Position numbers and translations under genes: made by a program | Shown here: positions 29,188 through 41,800 of the stretch, one piece after another | How the letters are laid out: each line of letters begins with the position of its first letter | Numbering within the stretch: position 1 is the first letter of the stretch | Virus record (IMG/VR): IMGVR_UViG_3300046170_000162 | Span: 117,946-181,945 of that record | Length of the DNA: 64,000 nucleotides | Origin: a virus | Strand: one strand, 5' to 3' | Notes under the pieces: generated by a model | What the model saw: only the letters and a program-made list of their open reading frames with translations | Told to the model about the DNA's origin: nothing | The model's database searches: none

Positions 29188-30861
29188 TTAACGAATATCG
29201 AGGGTTCCTAGCATTCCACTATGGATTGTGCACTGGTAATACAATGTACTAGGTGCATCCATAGGAACTGTGAATGATTGCATACCTGTATTTGAACCAG
29301 TAATACCTGTGGTATATGCAGATCCACCTGATGCAGTTCTAATTGCTAGTGGATGTGCTCCTCCTGCTTGGTTGTGGAGATCATATGTAAATCCACGATA
29401 GAGAACAACAGTAGGACTACTGGTTCCACCTGATGCAGGAAATCCTGGTCCTGATACTGTGTAACTGCTGCTGCCAGCAGCAGTAAATCTGAACAGGATA
29501 CAAGGAGAGGGTTTATGAATTGTGGCGTTATTATATCCCTTAATAATTGATGCACCTGCAGGAGCATTATTGATCTGAGATTGGAATCCTCCACCAATTT
29601 CATTGAAGGTAGTACCATCGTTTGCAACTTCCAACTCACCATTGGAACCAATTTTCATTCTCTTGGTTCCAATTTTGATCTCAGTATCAGTAGGAAGTTC
29701 TAAGTTATTAGAAGCATCAAACTTTAGTTTCTTAGTTCCACCAGATCCGAAACGAATTTCTGCAGTATCTGGAACTTCAAGGTTACCACTTCCATCAAAT
29801 TTGATTGATTTAGCAGCATCACCGCCAAAACGGATGTCAGTACCAGTAGGAAGATCCAAATTACCACTACTGTCCATAGCAATGACTTTCGTAGACCCAC
29901 TATCACCAAAACGAATAGAACTGTTTGAAGGAAGTTCAAGGATGTCATTACTAAATTTAAGTTCTTTACCTGCAGCGAACTTCAGTGATTGTCCACCCAA
30001 CTCAATGTTGCCTCCTTCATCCTCAGAAACCATACGGTTGTAGGATGTAATCTTGACAGCACTAGAGACAGATAATTCTTGTGACTGATCAGCACCTGCA
30101 GCAGTTGTTGTTATATAGCCACGTGCTCCACCATTCTCAGCAACGAAGGAAGCAAACATAACTGTTGCCTTAGCACCAGTTGCATCTTCAATGTTGAGTT
30201 TAGTACCAACTTTCATTAATGAGAATCTAAGTCTAAACTTCTCTTCTTGAGTAGAATCTTCAGAAGCAAGTTTTGATGCAATAGTTCTGGTAGCACCAGT
30301 GTCAATACTATTAACAGTATGCTCTTGTCTCTTTCTACGATTTAATTCTTGTGTTACTGTGTCAGTAGAAATACCAGTATCTCCCATCCAAATGGTGGAT
30401 GTATCAAGGTACAAGTCTCTGAATTTCAGTGAGGGTGAACCTAGATCATAGGTTGCATCCGAGTTTGGTAGAAAATGAGTGTCAATAACAACGTTACCCG
30501 ATCCGTTGTTAGAAAGATTAGTGATCGAAGAACCACCGCCTCCACCACCTTGTAGATCATCACCTGCTTGCCAACGAGCATTTGCCTCGTTCCACTTCAG
30601 AACTTGACCGTTACTGACACCGCTAACATCAATATCGGTAAGATTGGAAACAGAAAGTTGACCTTCAGTGAATACTGAACCATTCCATTTTAGAACCTGA
30701 TTAGTTGACGGACTTCCGACACTAATTTGCAGATTAGTATTGTCTCCAAGATAGGTGTATAACTCATTAATAACATTGTTGAGTTTAATAGCACCATCTC
30801 TTAAGGTATCACCAGTGCCATCGTTTGCCGATACACCAATGTTAAGATTTTGCTTAGCCAT
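29188..30861 (-). CDS. Fiber-like structural protein with C-terminal cupredoxin-like domain
   Basis: 557 residues. The N-terminus NLNIGVSANDGTGDTLRDGA is a cyanophage tail-fiber motif. Residues about 300-420 are five near-identical roughly 22-residue repeats (LDLPTGTDIRFGGDAAKSIK, LEVPDTAEIRFGSGGTKKLK), a beta-helix-like shaft. The C-terminal 110 residues look like a type-1 copper domain: H503 (GAHPLAI) and YYQCTIHSGM with C544, H547 and M550 in the correct spacing. Whether it binds copper is unknown. It has its own late promoter. The neighbouring upstream gene carries a similar domain. Confidence 0.82.
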   Translation of the reverse strand: MAKQNLNIGVSANDGTGDTLRDGAIKLNNVINELYTYLGDNTNLQISVGSPSTNQVLKWNGSVFTEGQLSVSNLTDIDVSGVSNGQVLKWNEANARWQAGDDLQGGGGGGSSITNLSNNGSGNVVIDTHFLPNSDATYDLGSPSLKFRDLYLDTSTIWMGDTGISTDTVTQELNRRKRQEHTVNSIDTGATRTIASKLASEDSTQEEKFRLRFSLMKVGTKLNIEDATGAKATVMFASFVAENGGARGYITTTAAGADQSQELSVSSAVKITSYNRMVSEDEGGNIELGGQSLKFAAGKELKFSNDILELPSNSSIRFGDSGSTKVIAMDSSGNLDLPTGTDIRFGGDAAKSIKFDGSGNLEVPDTAEIRFGSGGTKKLKFDASNNLELPTDTEIKIGTKRMKIGSNGELEVANDGTTFNEIGGGFQSQINNAPAGASIIKGYNNATIHKPSPCILFRFTAAGSSSYTVSGPGFPASGGTSSPTVVLYRGFTYDLHNQAGGAHPLAIRTASGGSAYTTGITGSNTGMQSFTVPMDAPSTLYYQCTIHSGMLGTLDIR

Positions 30862-30885
30862 AGCGGTGGGGTTTTTCTACAGTTT

Positions 30886-30892
30886 TATTTAT
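30886..30892 (-). promoter_or_regulatory. Late promoter (ATAAATA) of the 29188-30861 gene
   Basis: CATAAATAA on the minus strand, about 25 bases upstream of the ATG at 30861, in a 27-base gap between genes. Confidence 0.68.
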
Positions 30893-32628
30893 GTGAGGTC
30901 GAACTCAAAATTAGTCAAGTCAAATCTAACGTTCGATGTAGTGAAGTCGGGATTGTTATTATCCCTATCAAAAGGAACGGCGGTCATATCGTATCGTCCT
31001 ATATTACTATCCCATTTTAAAACACCTGATGTATCTGTACCACTGGTTCCACCAGTGACAGTTAAGATACTCAGATTAGATGCTAGAGGTGAGTTTAGTG
31101 CCTGTTGAGATTCACCAACAGGACCTATTAGCACTACTCTATATCTATAACCAGTCATATAAGATAGTGCTACCAAAGTGTAAGTATTTGAAGTAGCACC
31201 AGTAATATTAGACCAAGCAAACCCACCATCAGTAGAGACCTGCCACTGATAATTTATAATTCCTGCTTGCGGTTGGACTTCTGCCAGAACAGTGAATGTT
31301 TGTGATCCACCGTTAGCAATAGTTGCATTGGTCGGTTGACTGTTAATAATAATATTGGGTGGTTCAGTATCATCACCACCACCTGAATCTCCTCCTCCAC
31401 TAGATGACTCTTGTTGGATACCTTGGTTTGCAGGAACATTAACCTGCTGTTTTGATACTAAACCAAAGATGAATGGAAATTTAGGTTCATAACTCATATC
31501 TGCGATCACAGTACCGATCGCATTGTTCGCCATACCTGAGTGATTCAGGCAATAGTAATATAGATTTGCAGGTGCATCTTGGGGTACTGTAATTACAGTT
31601 TTAGCACCCGCCTGCCCAGGAGTTCCAAAATATGTTACTCCTGAATTGTATTCTGTACCTAGGTTCCAAGGTCCGTTCAAGGTTGCTGAGATACGAATAT
31701 TGTGTGAAGCGTTTGAGGGATCTGACTGATCAAATGTATAGGTAGAACCTTTGGTAAAGGTTATGTCAGGATATAAAACGCCATCAAGTCTGTATTTGTT
31801 GCCATCACTTTCTGCACTAACAGTGACAACATAAGTCTTATCATCCGAAAGATCGTCGTGAATCGACATAAAGTACGCAAAGGTACCATTCGGAAACTCG
31901 GGAGTATGACAATAACGCCCGTTATATGCATCAAGATTTCTTCCAGTTATATCAGCATTGTATTCATAGTCTTGAATAAATGCACCTTTAGGGTATGTTG
32001 AATCATATGCAGGTCTATTGACAGCAATCTGATCACGCATCTTATACCCTGTGACCATAATTTTAACCGCTGATGTATTATCAGTCGGGTTATCATATCC
32101 ATATGGTCCGTAAATAGGATACCCGTCAAAGCAAAAACCGATGATCTTAGAGTGACCATCAGGGTGACGCATATTGTCACTTTGATATTGAGTAGAACCG
32201 TAGTAATCATTATAGTTTGACATTACCTGATTTGCTTTCCAGCAGTTCAAGAAATGCGAATCACGATAATGATATTGTCCTGTGGTTTCAGGATAACCTC
32301 CACAGTTGTCTTCACCAAAGTCAACAGCAGTGTTTGTTGCTGATCCAACCCAGTTAAAACCCTGTGGTGGAGTGCCATCTGGACCACCTGAGGCATTGTA
32401 GATAGCAACACCGTTAGCACTGATACCAACGATCCCTACAGGAAGTGTTCCTGAAGCAACTGTGTCATCTCCACCTCTATATGTAAAATTATGTGAGAAA
32501 GTATATGATGTAATTGTATTAGAATTATCACTATTCGGGAAAGTACCAGAAAGCACAGGCGTTGGAAGACCATTACCTGTGATAGTCAGAACATCTGTTA
32601 CTGCGTTGTACTGTCCGTTTGCTGCCAT
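30889..32628 (-). CDS. YHYH-domain, cupredoxin-like and Ig-like virion protein
   Basis: 579 residues with three recognisable domains. Residues about 60-260 form a YHYH domain (GQYHYRDSH, with Y119-H120-Y121; GFCFDGYPIYGPYGY; NGRYCHTPEFPNGTFAYF). Residues about 285-378 form a cupredoxin-like domain with candidate copper ligands H309 (ASHNI), C360, H363 and M366 (YYYCLNHSGM). Residues about 435-540 form an Ig-like domain (NYQWQVSTDGG) close in sequence to one at the end of the giant protein. It ends by sharing a base with the preceding 65-residue gene. Likely a virion surface or tail protein; the copper-binding idea is inference. Confidence 0.85.
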   Translation of the reverse strand: MAANGQYNAVTDVLTITGNGLPTPVLSGTFPNSDNSNTITSYTFSHNFTYRGGDDTVASGTLPVGIVGISANGVAIYNASGGPDGTPPQGFNWVGSATNTAVDFGEDNCGGYPETTGQYHYRDSHFLNCWKANQVMSNYNDYYGSTQYQSDNMRHPDGHSKIIGFCFDGYPIYGPYGYDNPTDNTSAVKIMVTGYKMRDQIAVNRPAYDSTYPKGAFIQDYEYNADITGRNLDAYNGRYCHTPEFPNGTFAYFMSIHDDLSDDKTYVVTVSAESDGNKYRLDGVLYPDITFTKGSTYTFDQSDPSNASHNIRISATLNGPWNLGTEYNSGVTYFGTPGQAGAKTVITVPQDAPANLYYYCLNHSGMANNAIGTVIADMSYEPKFPFIFGLVSKQQVNVPANQGIQQESSSGGGDSGGGDDTEPPNIIINSQPTNATIANGGSQTFTVLAEVQPQAGIINYQWQVSTDGGFAWSNITGATSNTYTLVALSYMTGYRYRVVLIGPVGESQQALNSPLASNLSILTVTGGTSGTDTSGVLKWDSNIGRYDMTAVPFDRDNNNPDFTTSNVRFDLTNFEFDLT

Positions 32629-32825
32629 TAGTCTATTTCAGAAAGGTTATATTCACAAATCATCGCAAAAGTTTGCTTCTTTAATGAATCCAGAAACAAT
32701 TGCTCCTCAGCGGGACGAGCAGGTGATCCTGGCCACATTCTTATCGAGTAATCTAAATGGGAGTAGAGCATCCGAAGAGCGTCTATTCCCATCTTTAACT
32801 CGCAATAGAATCCTTCATCTTCCAT
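32628..32825 (-). CDS. Small conserved protein between giant gene and YHYH gene
   Basis: 65 residues, starts MEDEGFYCELKMGIDALRML and continues SIRMWPGSPARPAEEQLFLD. Helical, with two tryptophan/proline-rich turns. It sits three bases after the giant gene's stop and overlaps the next ATG, so it is translated as part of the late baseplate operon. I recognise the type from cyanophage structural regions, but no function is known. An assembly chaperone is one possibility. Confidence 0.8.
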   Translation of the reverse strand: MEDEGFYCELKMGIDALRMLYSHLDYSIRMWPGSPARPAEEQLFLDSLKKQTFAMICEYNLSEID

Positions 32826-32828
32826 TAT

Positions 32829-35800
32829 TTAGTTATCGTCGAAGATTTGGTCTGGTGTGAAGTTGTCAACAGTAGTTGCTCCTATGTTAATTGTAAGAAT
32901 TGCAGCGTTAGAAAGTGTTGGTGTTGCTCCAGCAGCGGTGAGTCCACATCTGAATTCATCTCCACCATCTGCCTGTGTAGTAGCAGGAGAAGTGAATGTA
33001 GGAGATGTAGCACCATTGACGTTATTCCAGTCACTCTCACCGTAGTTCTTCTTCTGCCACTGATAGGTTATTGATCCACCAGCAGGATTAGTAGACGCGA
33101 TCACGGTGAAGGATGCCACCTGACCTTGGTTAACGGTTGTGTTAACTGGTTGTGATTCAATGACGATTGCTTGCTCACCCTGTGCCTGATCTTGACCTGG
33201 AGGAACGTAGTTTGGATCATAGATGTCGATACCACCGTTGACTCCAACACCTGAAGGTGCGAAGAAGTTATCAGGAACAGTGGTGTTCACATTGATTGTT
33301 GGTTGTGCATAACCTTGACCTGCGTTCTTCACGTCAACACGTGCAAGACCAACAAGTGCCTTGATGCGTGCACCAAAACCTGAGGATGAAATCACATCCA
33401 CGTTAGGACGTGAATCGTAACCATCACCAGAGTTTGTAAGGATTGCTTCTGTAACACGTCCTTTCTCGATGATTGCAAGAGCGTCTCCATTACGTCCCTT
33501 AACAGCACCCGAATATTCGAATGTGATTAGTGAGTTAGAAGATTCAATTAGAGCAACCTCTCTAGTCTCGTCCTCACCTTCGATCTGTAGGATGTCACCT
33601 GATTCGATTGGAGGAACAACGGTTGCCGCGATAACGTCAACGTCAGAACCAATGTAAGAGAAGGCGACGAAGGTTGAACCTGCACGAGGAACTTCAGAGA
33701 AGATGATTCTAGAACCAACGATCTCGAAACCAATTCCAGGTTCCTGAATAACACCGTTCAACTGACAGATGATATTGTTTTCAGGGAGGATAGTGTTGGA
33801 CTGTACACCATCAGTTAGTGTAAGTGAGTAGAACACACCACCAAGTTTCAAGTTGAAGGAGTTCCTCAAGGAGTCAAAGTCGAATGAGATGTCATCCAAC
33901 TGTCTCAACTTACCGACGTACACACCGTGGAATGTAGATCCAACAGCAGGTGCTTCAGTGAATTGGATGTTGTCAGAGAATGCTGTGTAAGCGTTGTTAC
34001 CACCAGGAGGTTGGAGGATACCATTCACGAAGATCATCATATGACCTGCTGGATCTGGGAAGTATGCAGTACCGTTTTCTTGTGTTAACTTGAAGTTCTG
34101 CTGAACACCATCAAATCCTCTGAAGAATCTCTTCACACGCCCGCGTAGGGTCTTAGCGACTGAACACGCTGCTCTGAATCCTGCATCACCAATGATCTGA
34201 GCATTCTTGAGGAATGTACCAGAAGTATCACCAAGGTGAATAATCAAGCGAAGACCGATTTGTTGGATCTTCTCAATCTTACCGTAGGCAGATGTTGTGG
34301 TGATATTGACCTGTGTAATACCAGATGTATAAACAGATGGGAAGTTAGATCCAGGTGGAATCTTAGCAAGTTGATATGCTGAGTCGTTTGCGATAGATGA
34401 AAGGTTATCACCGATACTTACGAAACGTCCAGTCTCATTTGCTAGGAAGATTGTATTGTTATCAAGGTCGTGTTCAGTAACAACGAATGTGTGACCAACA
34501 GACTGACCTGAGTTTTGGAGTTGTAGAACATCACCAACTTGGAATGTATCAGTAACACCAGTGTCAGTAATCAATCCTGCGTACACGAAGGAAGTAATTT
34601 CAGTGGAGTGGATGTATTCACCAAATCCAGGAAGGAGTGTGAATGCTTCAACTTCGATAATCTGATCGGTAACAGAACCGTAGATAACATCGTTAGGAGC
34701 AAATTCTCCAACAACAGTTTCAATGTCGTAGGTAATTCTACCTGATTGGTTATCGACTAGAGAACCATCATTGTTTCTAACGATAAGGGCGTTTGCTTTA
34801 CCTGTATCTTCCTTAGAATAAAGGATGTCAGTAGCAATAAACTCACCTTGCTTGAAGTTGACCAGTGCTCTATCGTGAATTCCTGCATTCACAGTTGCAG
34901 TTGCACCTGTTGTGATTCCTTCGATATTGTCAGAAGCGATGAAATCACCACCTGTCATCTCTACCTTGATGTAAGTTGAGTTGTCAGTTGCGATAATTTT
35001 ACCAGTGTTTGCTGAAGCACCAGTCTTAACAATCATCTCTCCGTTAGTGAATGGAGTTCCACTACTTGTAACGGTGATAGGAAGGTACTTAACCTTGTAG
35101 TTAACAGCAGCGAGGTTATCTTGAATTCTGATAACTTCAGCATATGCACCTGATGATGTTCCGTAGAATATATCAGCAGGTTCAATACCACCAGATGTAG
35201 GTGTAGGAATAATACGATCGCCATATGTGGTTGGAATCCTATTGATACCAGTCTCTCTCGCGATTGCAAGTGTATGAATTTCTCCTGGAAGTCCAGGTGT
35301 TAGAGATGTAAGTTTGTCTCCATCAATGTATTCTGCCAAGTAGATTTTGGAAGAAGTAGTGTCTGGGTGGATGTAGTACGACTCCCTGTCAAGTTCCACA
35401 ATATTTGTACCCAAGACAGTGTAATTAACTCGGTCATATGCTTCGAATGGATGATTGTTTTTAGAGATAGAACCGTCAGAGTTTACATCAACACCAACGT
35501 CAATTGTTTGTTTGAGGTAAACAGTTGGCAACTTCGATTCTGCAAGAGCAGTATATACCAAATGCCACAACTGCTGAATCTTATGTACAGCAGTCATCGT
35601 AGGACGCATCTCTCTATCTTTGTAGAGAGGTTCGAAGTTGTAAGTTCCAGGTTCGGGAGCAGTACCAGAAAGGATATGTGTGATCATATCTGTGGTTGCT
35701 GTCGCGTGGAAGATTAGATAGGTTCTAAAGATATTAGGGAATGCGACGAAATTACCCTCGGCATCAAACCAAGTATTAATTAGTTCGATTGTTTTAGCGT

Positions 35801-38800
35801 TACTATCAGTCAACAAGTCATAAATGTACGCTTTTCTGATTATATCGCCAAATGTTTGATCACCAGTGTATCCAGAATACTGGTTCACTGTCTTATAATA
35901 TGCTTCTCTATTAATATAGAGATCATTGATTGAAAGTATGCGTGATGCCTGACGATACATTTCAGGAGCAGATCCTAATGTATCCTCAAGAAGATCAAAC
36001 AGAATGTTGGAAGCAGATGTTACGTTGTAGCAAACACCACCACCAAACAGTAGAGTGTTGTTTAATACAGGTGCGTTTCTACTAATGCCTTGGTTAGTGA
36101 AGTAACTACCATTTCCAGCAGCAGCATCTTTAACAATACCAATAACGATGTCGAATAGAGAACTGATAGTTGAGGATTCAACATTACAAGCACCAGATCC
36201 TGCCTGATCATATGTGATAGTGAGATCACGAACAGCGGCACGTTCACCTGTCAGTGGCCACTCGCCTGGTAGCGTACGTGAGATGCCATCTATGTAATTT
36301 TGTGGGTTACTTGTACCACTGTTGAACAGATCTACAGTGATTCCCATCAATGTTGTGATAGCAGATGCTTGAGTAGCACATCTTGTTGCTCCACCACCAC
36401 CTGTGATCCAACTGATTGAATTAGTTGTAGAACTAACGAACGTGTGGTTATAGTTACCACCACCCTGTACAGCATTAGATACAGCGGATACGAATGTATG
36501 AGGATACTGTTCACTAGAAGGTGAAGGGTTAACATTAACCTTGATTCGACCATTCTTAAACTTGATTCCGTTTGCAACTGCACTGGTAAATGTGTGAGTG
36601 TAGTTACCACCAGCAGAGATTGCGTTAGGTGTAGCACTTACAAATGTATGAGAAGTTGTGTTGGTTGAAGGAGTTCTGCCAGAAGCAAGAACGTTGACTG
36701 TGACTGTAGTTGCAGTTGCAGCAGTAACTTCAAGAGGAACATCGTATGCTCTATCCTTCTTCCAAGTAACACCACCAGATGTTGCTGAAACAAAGGTGTG
36801 TGCAGTAACGTTAGTTGAAGGAATACCATCAGAAAGGAGAACCTGAACTTTAAAGGTATTGGCAGTTACGTTAGAGATTTCCAACCAAGATCCTGATGCA
36901 GGGTCACTGCTTCTTGGATATGCGTGGTTAGATCCATCACCATCTTGAGCACAAGTAAATGTAACTCCATTATCAGCAATCTTAATTTGATCACCATTAG
37001 AGAACCCGTGCTGAGGAATAGTCAGCGTCATAATACCAGATGTGCCATTGTAAGCAGCATCAGTAACTGTATGAGTTGTAGTTGTAGTTCTAGGATACGA
37101 ATGGTTGGTTGCGTTATCGTCTTCCTCACAAGTAAATGTAAGTGAATTGGGTTGAATCTTAAGATGTGAACCAGTAACAAGACCGTGACCATTACCAAGG
37201 GTCAAGATCATCAATCCTGTAACGGGATTGTATGCAACGTTTGAAGGCGTGAAGTTAACTGTGCCTGTAGTACCAACGTTTACAGTAAATGTATTTGTAG
37301 CAACGTTTCCAATAGGAAGGTACTTGTTAGCAGCAGGATCAGATACACGAGGATATGAATGAACAGTATAGTTGTTGTCCATATCACAAGTGAAGTTCAG
37401 GGAGTTGCTAACAATCTGAACGTTGTCCCCGTTGGCGAACCCGTGGTTAGGAACCGTAAGAGTTAGAACACCAGTTGCAGGAACATATGCTGCATTAGTT
37501 GCAGTAAATTCAGAATCACCAATCTCAAGAACAGTTAGAGATTTACCTGATGCATAGTCAGTGGCACGAGGATATGAATGGTTAGTAGCATTACCATCCT
37601 TAGTACAAGTAAATGTAACTGCATTGTCAGGTAACTTGACGTGTCTACCAACATCCAAGGTGTTGGAACCGATGTCAAGGAACATATCACCAGTTGTTTC
37701 ATTGTATATTGCGTTCGTTACATCGTAGTTAACGTTACTAGTTGTACCAACATTGACTGTAAATGTAGAAGAATTAGAAGATGTGACTGGAAGAAGAGCA
37801 CCGTTTGAAGGATCAAGAGGTCTTGGATAAGTATGCTCTGATTGATTACTGTCAAAGTCACAAGTAAACTTCAATGCATAAGTTGCAATCTGAACAGCGT
37901 CACCTGTCACCAGACCGTGACCAGTCTTAGTTAAGACCAAATCACCTGTTGCTGCATTATAAGTTGCGTTTGTAGGAGTTAACTGACCAGTTGTTGAACT
38001 GCTAGAGTCAATAGTAATACCATTATCATATTGAGGATAACCTTCAGTGTAACCATTAACATTAACTAACTGCTGTCTCATCACCTCAATAGCGATGTCA
38101 CGTGCCTGTTCGAAGATGTACTTAACTTCAGTAGCCTGTGAATTGATGTGCTGGATAGCGTTTGCATCAGTGATATAGAACTCAGTTGCATACCAGACCT
38201 TATTATTACCACCGTGCTTGAGGTTCCACGCCATTGCTTCAAGGATGTCAATAACATCATCGATACAAGACTGGTAACCATAACCACCAAATGTAAGGTT
38301 AGGGTATTGAGCATATCCACGTCCTACAGCAGTAGAAGCGATGAATCTCATATTATTGAGGATCTCATTACCTGCGTCGTAGTCCTTATTAGTAGTAGCG
38401 TTACTATCATAATCACCACGTGGAACTCCACCACCAATAGCATTTCCACCGCCACCACCAGCACTGACATCTTCGAAGGGAGTAAACCCAAGTTTATTGC
38501 GGATCGCGAGAACTGACATATCTCTCGCCATCTTATAAGCGTAGATTGTCTCTTGTGATTGACCAGTGACGTGACTGAGACCCATATCTGTATTCAGATA
38601 GAGTGCTGCAGCATCATATACTTCACTGTTAGAAGAGAATCTCAAATCGTGAGCAACAGAGTTGATGAAATCAACGATGTCATCCTCACAATGAACCTTA
38701 CCACCAGGAACTCTGAAGTTGTAATGCTTGAATGCTGATGTCTTAGTTACAATGTCAACTGCTTCAGCAGCAATAGTACGAGCATTTCTTTCAATGATGT

Positions 38801-41800
38801 TTGCAGAATCAAGTGCTCTATGTGATCCTTGGAAGATCTTAGGATCGGGAGGATAGAATGTGCTTTCGGTAATTACTGATCCAGTTAGATCGTAGTTGAC
38901 AGTAGCATCATATTCTTTTCTGTATGCAGTCAGGTCACTATACTGAAGTTGATAGAAATCATCGATAGTATTAGGAGTTGTACCTACAATATTAGCAATG
39001 TTCTCGTTTCTACCTACCAAGAGGTTCTGAAGTGCTTTATTTGCAAGGAACTTGACGTGCTCAAGAGCATCAAGCATTGCAAGCAATTCGTGCTCAATAT
39101 AGTTAATATTACTCTGTGAATCAAGATAAGAATCAATCATACCCTGAATATTAGAGTTACCACCAGTGATCAAGTCACCTGCAACAGCGGGTACGATGTG
39201 ATCTCTAATGTCTCTAACACACTTCTCTCTGCTAGGAATGTCAATCTTATCAATCTGGATAAAGTTGACCATAACGTTCCATTCTTGCTCCATCATAGAG
39301 ACTGCTTCATCAGCAATCACACCACGGTTGAAGTAAAGAAGATCAGCACCATCTCTAAATCTATGTCCTGTTGGAGACATAACTTCCAACATATTGTCAA
39401 TCAAGTCAGAGATGAAACCTGTAATTGTAGATGCTGCAGGAGATGCGAAATAATTAGGAACTCTAATTCTGTTTGTGTACTCGCCAGTCAGATCAGTTGC
39501 ATCTTTAGTGATGATGTCATTACAGATCTTACCAACTTCACGCCAAGTGTAGATTGACTGTAGAAGTTCACCGTTGATATGCTTCAGAGCACCAGATCCT
39601 TCCAAGTATCCTCTACCTGCAACGATTGTGTGATAGTTACCACCCAACTTAAGGTCATCGATAATAGCAGGGATTATAAAGGAATGAGTATCGCGAATAC
39701 ACTTATCAGTACCTTGAGTTGAAGTACCTGTGTCACCTGGAATATTAAATGCAGGATATTTCGCCTTCATTCTACCAACTGCTTCTTCAGCGATCCAATA
39801 ACGGTTCTTATAGATGATGTCACCACAGTCTCTATAAGCATCACGAGAAACATCAACTTCCTCTGTCATAATCTCTTCACGCCAGAGTTCTACTCCATCG
39901 GCATTAGCAGAAGAGATGATAGTCTGTTCATATGTCGCGTAGACAGCAGAGAGTTCTATTGGGAATGGTGCTTCTCCGTTGAAACCAAACGAGATGTCAA
40001 GAGCACGGAAATCATAAACGGTGGGGGGTATAAACCCACTAGAATAGCTGGCGGTTCCTTTTCTGATAATAAGGTTATCCATATTACCTGTGAAAGTCTC
40101 ACCATTGTTCCAAGATGCACCAACACTGATAGGACTATTACCATAGTCTGAAGCGTCAGTGTAATCTGATCCAACCTGTTGTCCCGCAACGAACAGTTTG
40201 GTCACATTAGATGCTCTGGAAATAGCAATGTGATACCACTGATTTGCATTAGGAATAGCACCTGCAGCAGTGATATGGTCAGTTGTGGCAATACCAAACT
40301 TCAGTGATGTACCCTGTAAGAAGATTGAACCAGCACTGCTGCTGGATGCAGTTCTGAAATCAATAAGTCTTTGTGTTCCAGATACAGTTGTAGGATAGAT
40401 CCACATCTCGATCGTATAATCACCAGTGCCAAAAGCAAAGGCGGCATTAGAAGCGTGGTTGATTCTAGAAGATGTACCAGAGAAATCTAGTGATCCTGTA
40501 CCAGTTCCAGGGTTCAACTTATCAACAGTAACGTTGTTATAAGTGATTGTGGAGTTTGTGATGTACTCAGCAGTGGTGAATGCACCAGTAACACCTTTTG
40601 TATATGCCCATTTAGAACCAGCGTTGGTTCCGATGATCTCTGCAACAGCACCTGAAGATATACCTTTCAGTGTTTGACCGAAGTTGAAGAATCCACCAGA
40701 TGATTTGTCCTTATAAGAATGCTTGATAGAACGGATTGTCTCACCTTCAGTGAAGGTGTACGCTGGTGCAATTCTAGGAACATTACTAATAGACCACTGA
40801 TAAGTTGCAGGATTAGCACCAGTAGGATCTTGTAAGGTGTCAGTAACAATTTTGAAGAAGTTTGCAACAGCAGATGTTTGAGCAACACAAGCATTTACAT
40901 TAGGAATTGTAGTTCTACCTTGTGAGTAGTCTGCCTGAGGTGCAGTTGATGTAACTGCTGCTTGGAATGCCGCTCTAGTGCCTGGAGATGCAGTTGTACC
41001 AAGGTTTGTAATCAGAATGTCCATCAGTGTAGTGATGGCAGCAGCAACCGCCTGACAGGTCGGAGACGCAGTGTCAGCAGTGATAGAAATAGTTACTTGG
41101 TTCCAACCGTGTGATCCTACCTTAGTGACAGCAATATTTCTCATAATATCGAGAGACATTGCCTTTGCCTTAGTAAAGGAGTTGACAATAGTGTCTCTAT
41201 CACCAGATGTCACACCATAATGAAGGATTCTGTCTGTTGCTTCCCAGATGAAATCGTTACCACCGTGTGCAACGTTATAAGCAAGTGCTTCAATAACATC
41301 AACGATGTCTGATAGACAATGCTCATCTCCACCAGATACGTTATATCCTGGGTTCTGAGTCTTAGCATAATGAAGTGCTTCGTAAGCAATGTACCATTTG
41401 TTAGCAAGTAACAAGGTTCTAGCGTCACCGTGACTGTTGCTTACAACTTCATATTCTGGAGTGATGGTAAGATCTTTCCACTGAGACAACGTTGTGTGCT
41501 CTGTGGTGATGTTAACCATATTAATACACTGGTTAGCGAGGTCTCTCGCAGCATTCATTGCATATACAGTCTGTGCTTCCTGTCCACCAACGTGATAGAC
41601 AGTATTATTCTGAACATAGAAGTTTGCAGCATCCCAGACTTCAGAGTTACCATCGTGCTCAAGTTGCCAAGCAATTAGGTTGAGCATATCAACGATGTCA
41701 TCCTCACAATTAGCACTGCCTGTAGGAATGGTAAAGGAGGGGTAGAAAGCCAACATTCTGCCCACCGCTTCTTCAGCGATGAAGCGATTATTCTTCACAA

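Noticed and set aside
32826-32832. CTAAATA late promoter before the 32628-32825 gene
   Set aside because: It overlaps the stop codon of the giant gene and directly touches the ATG, leaving no room for a transcript leader.
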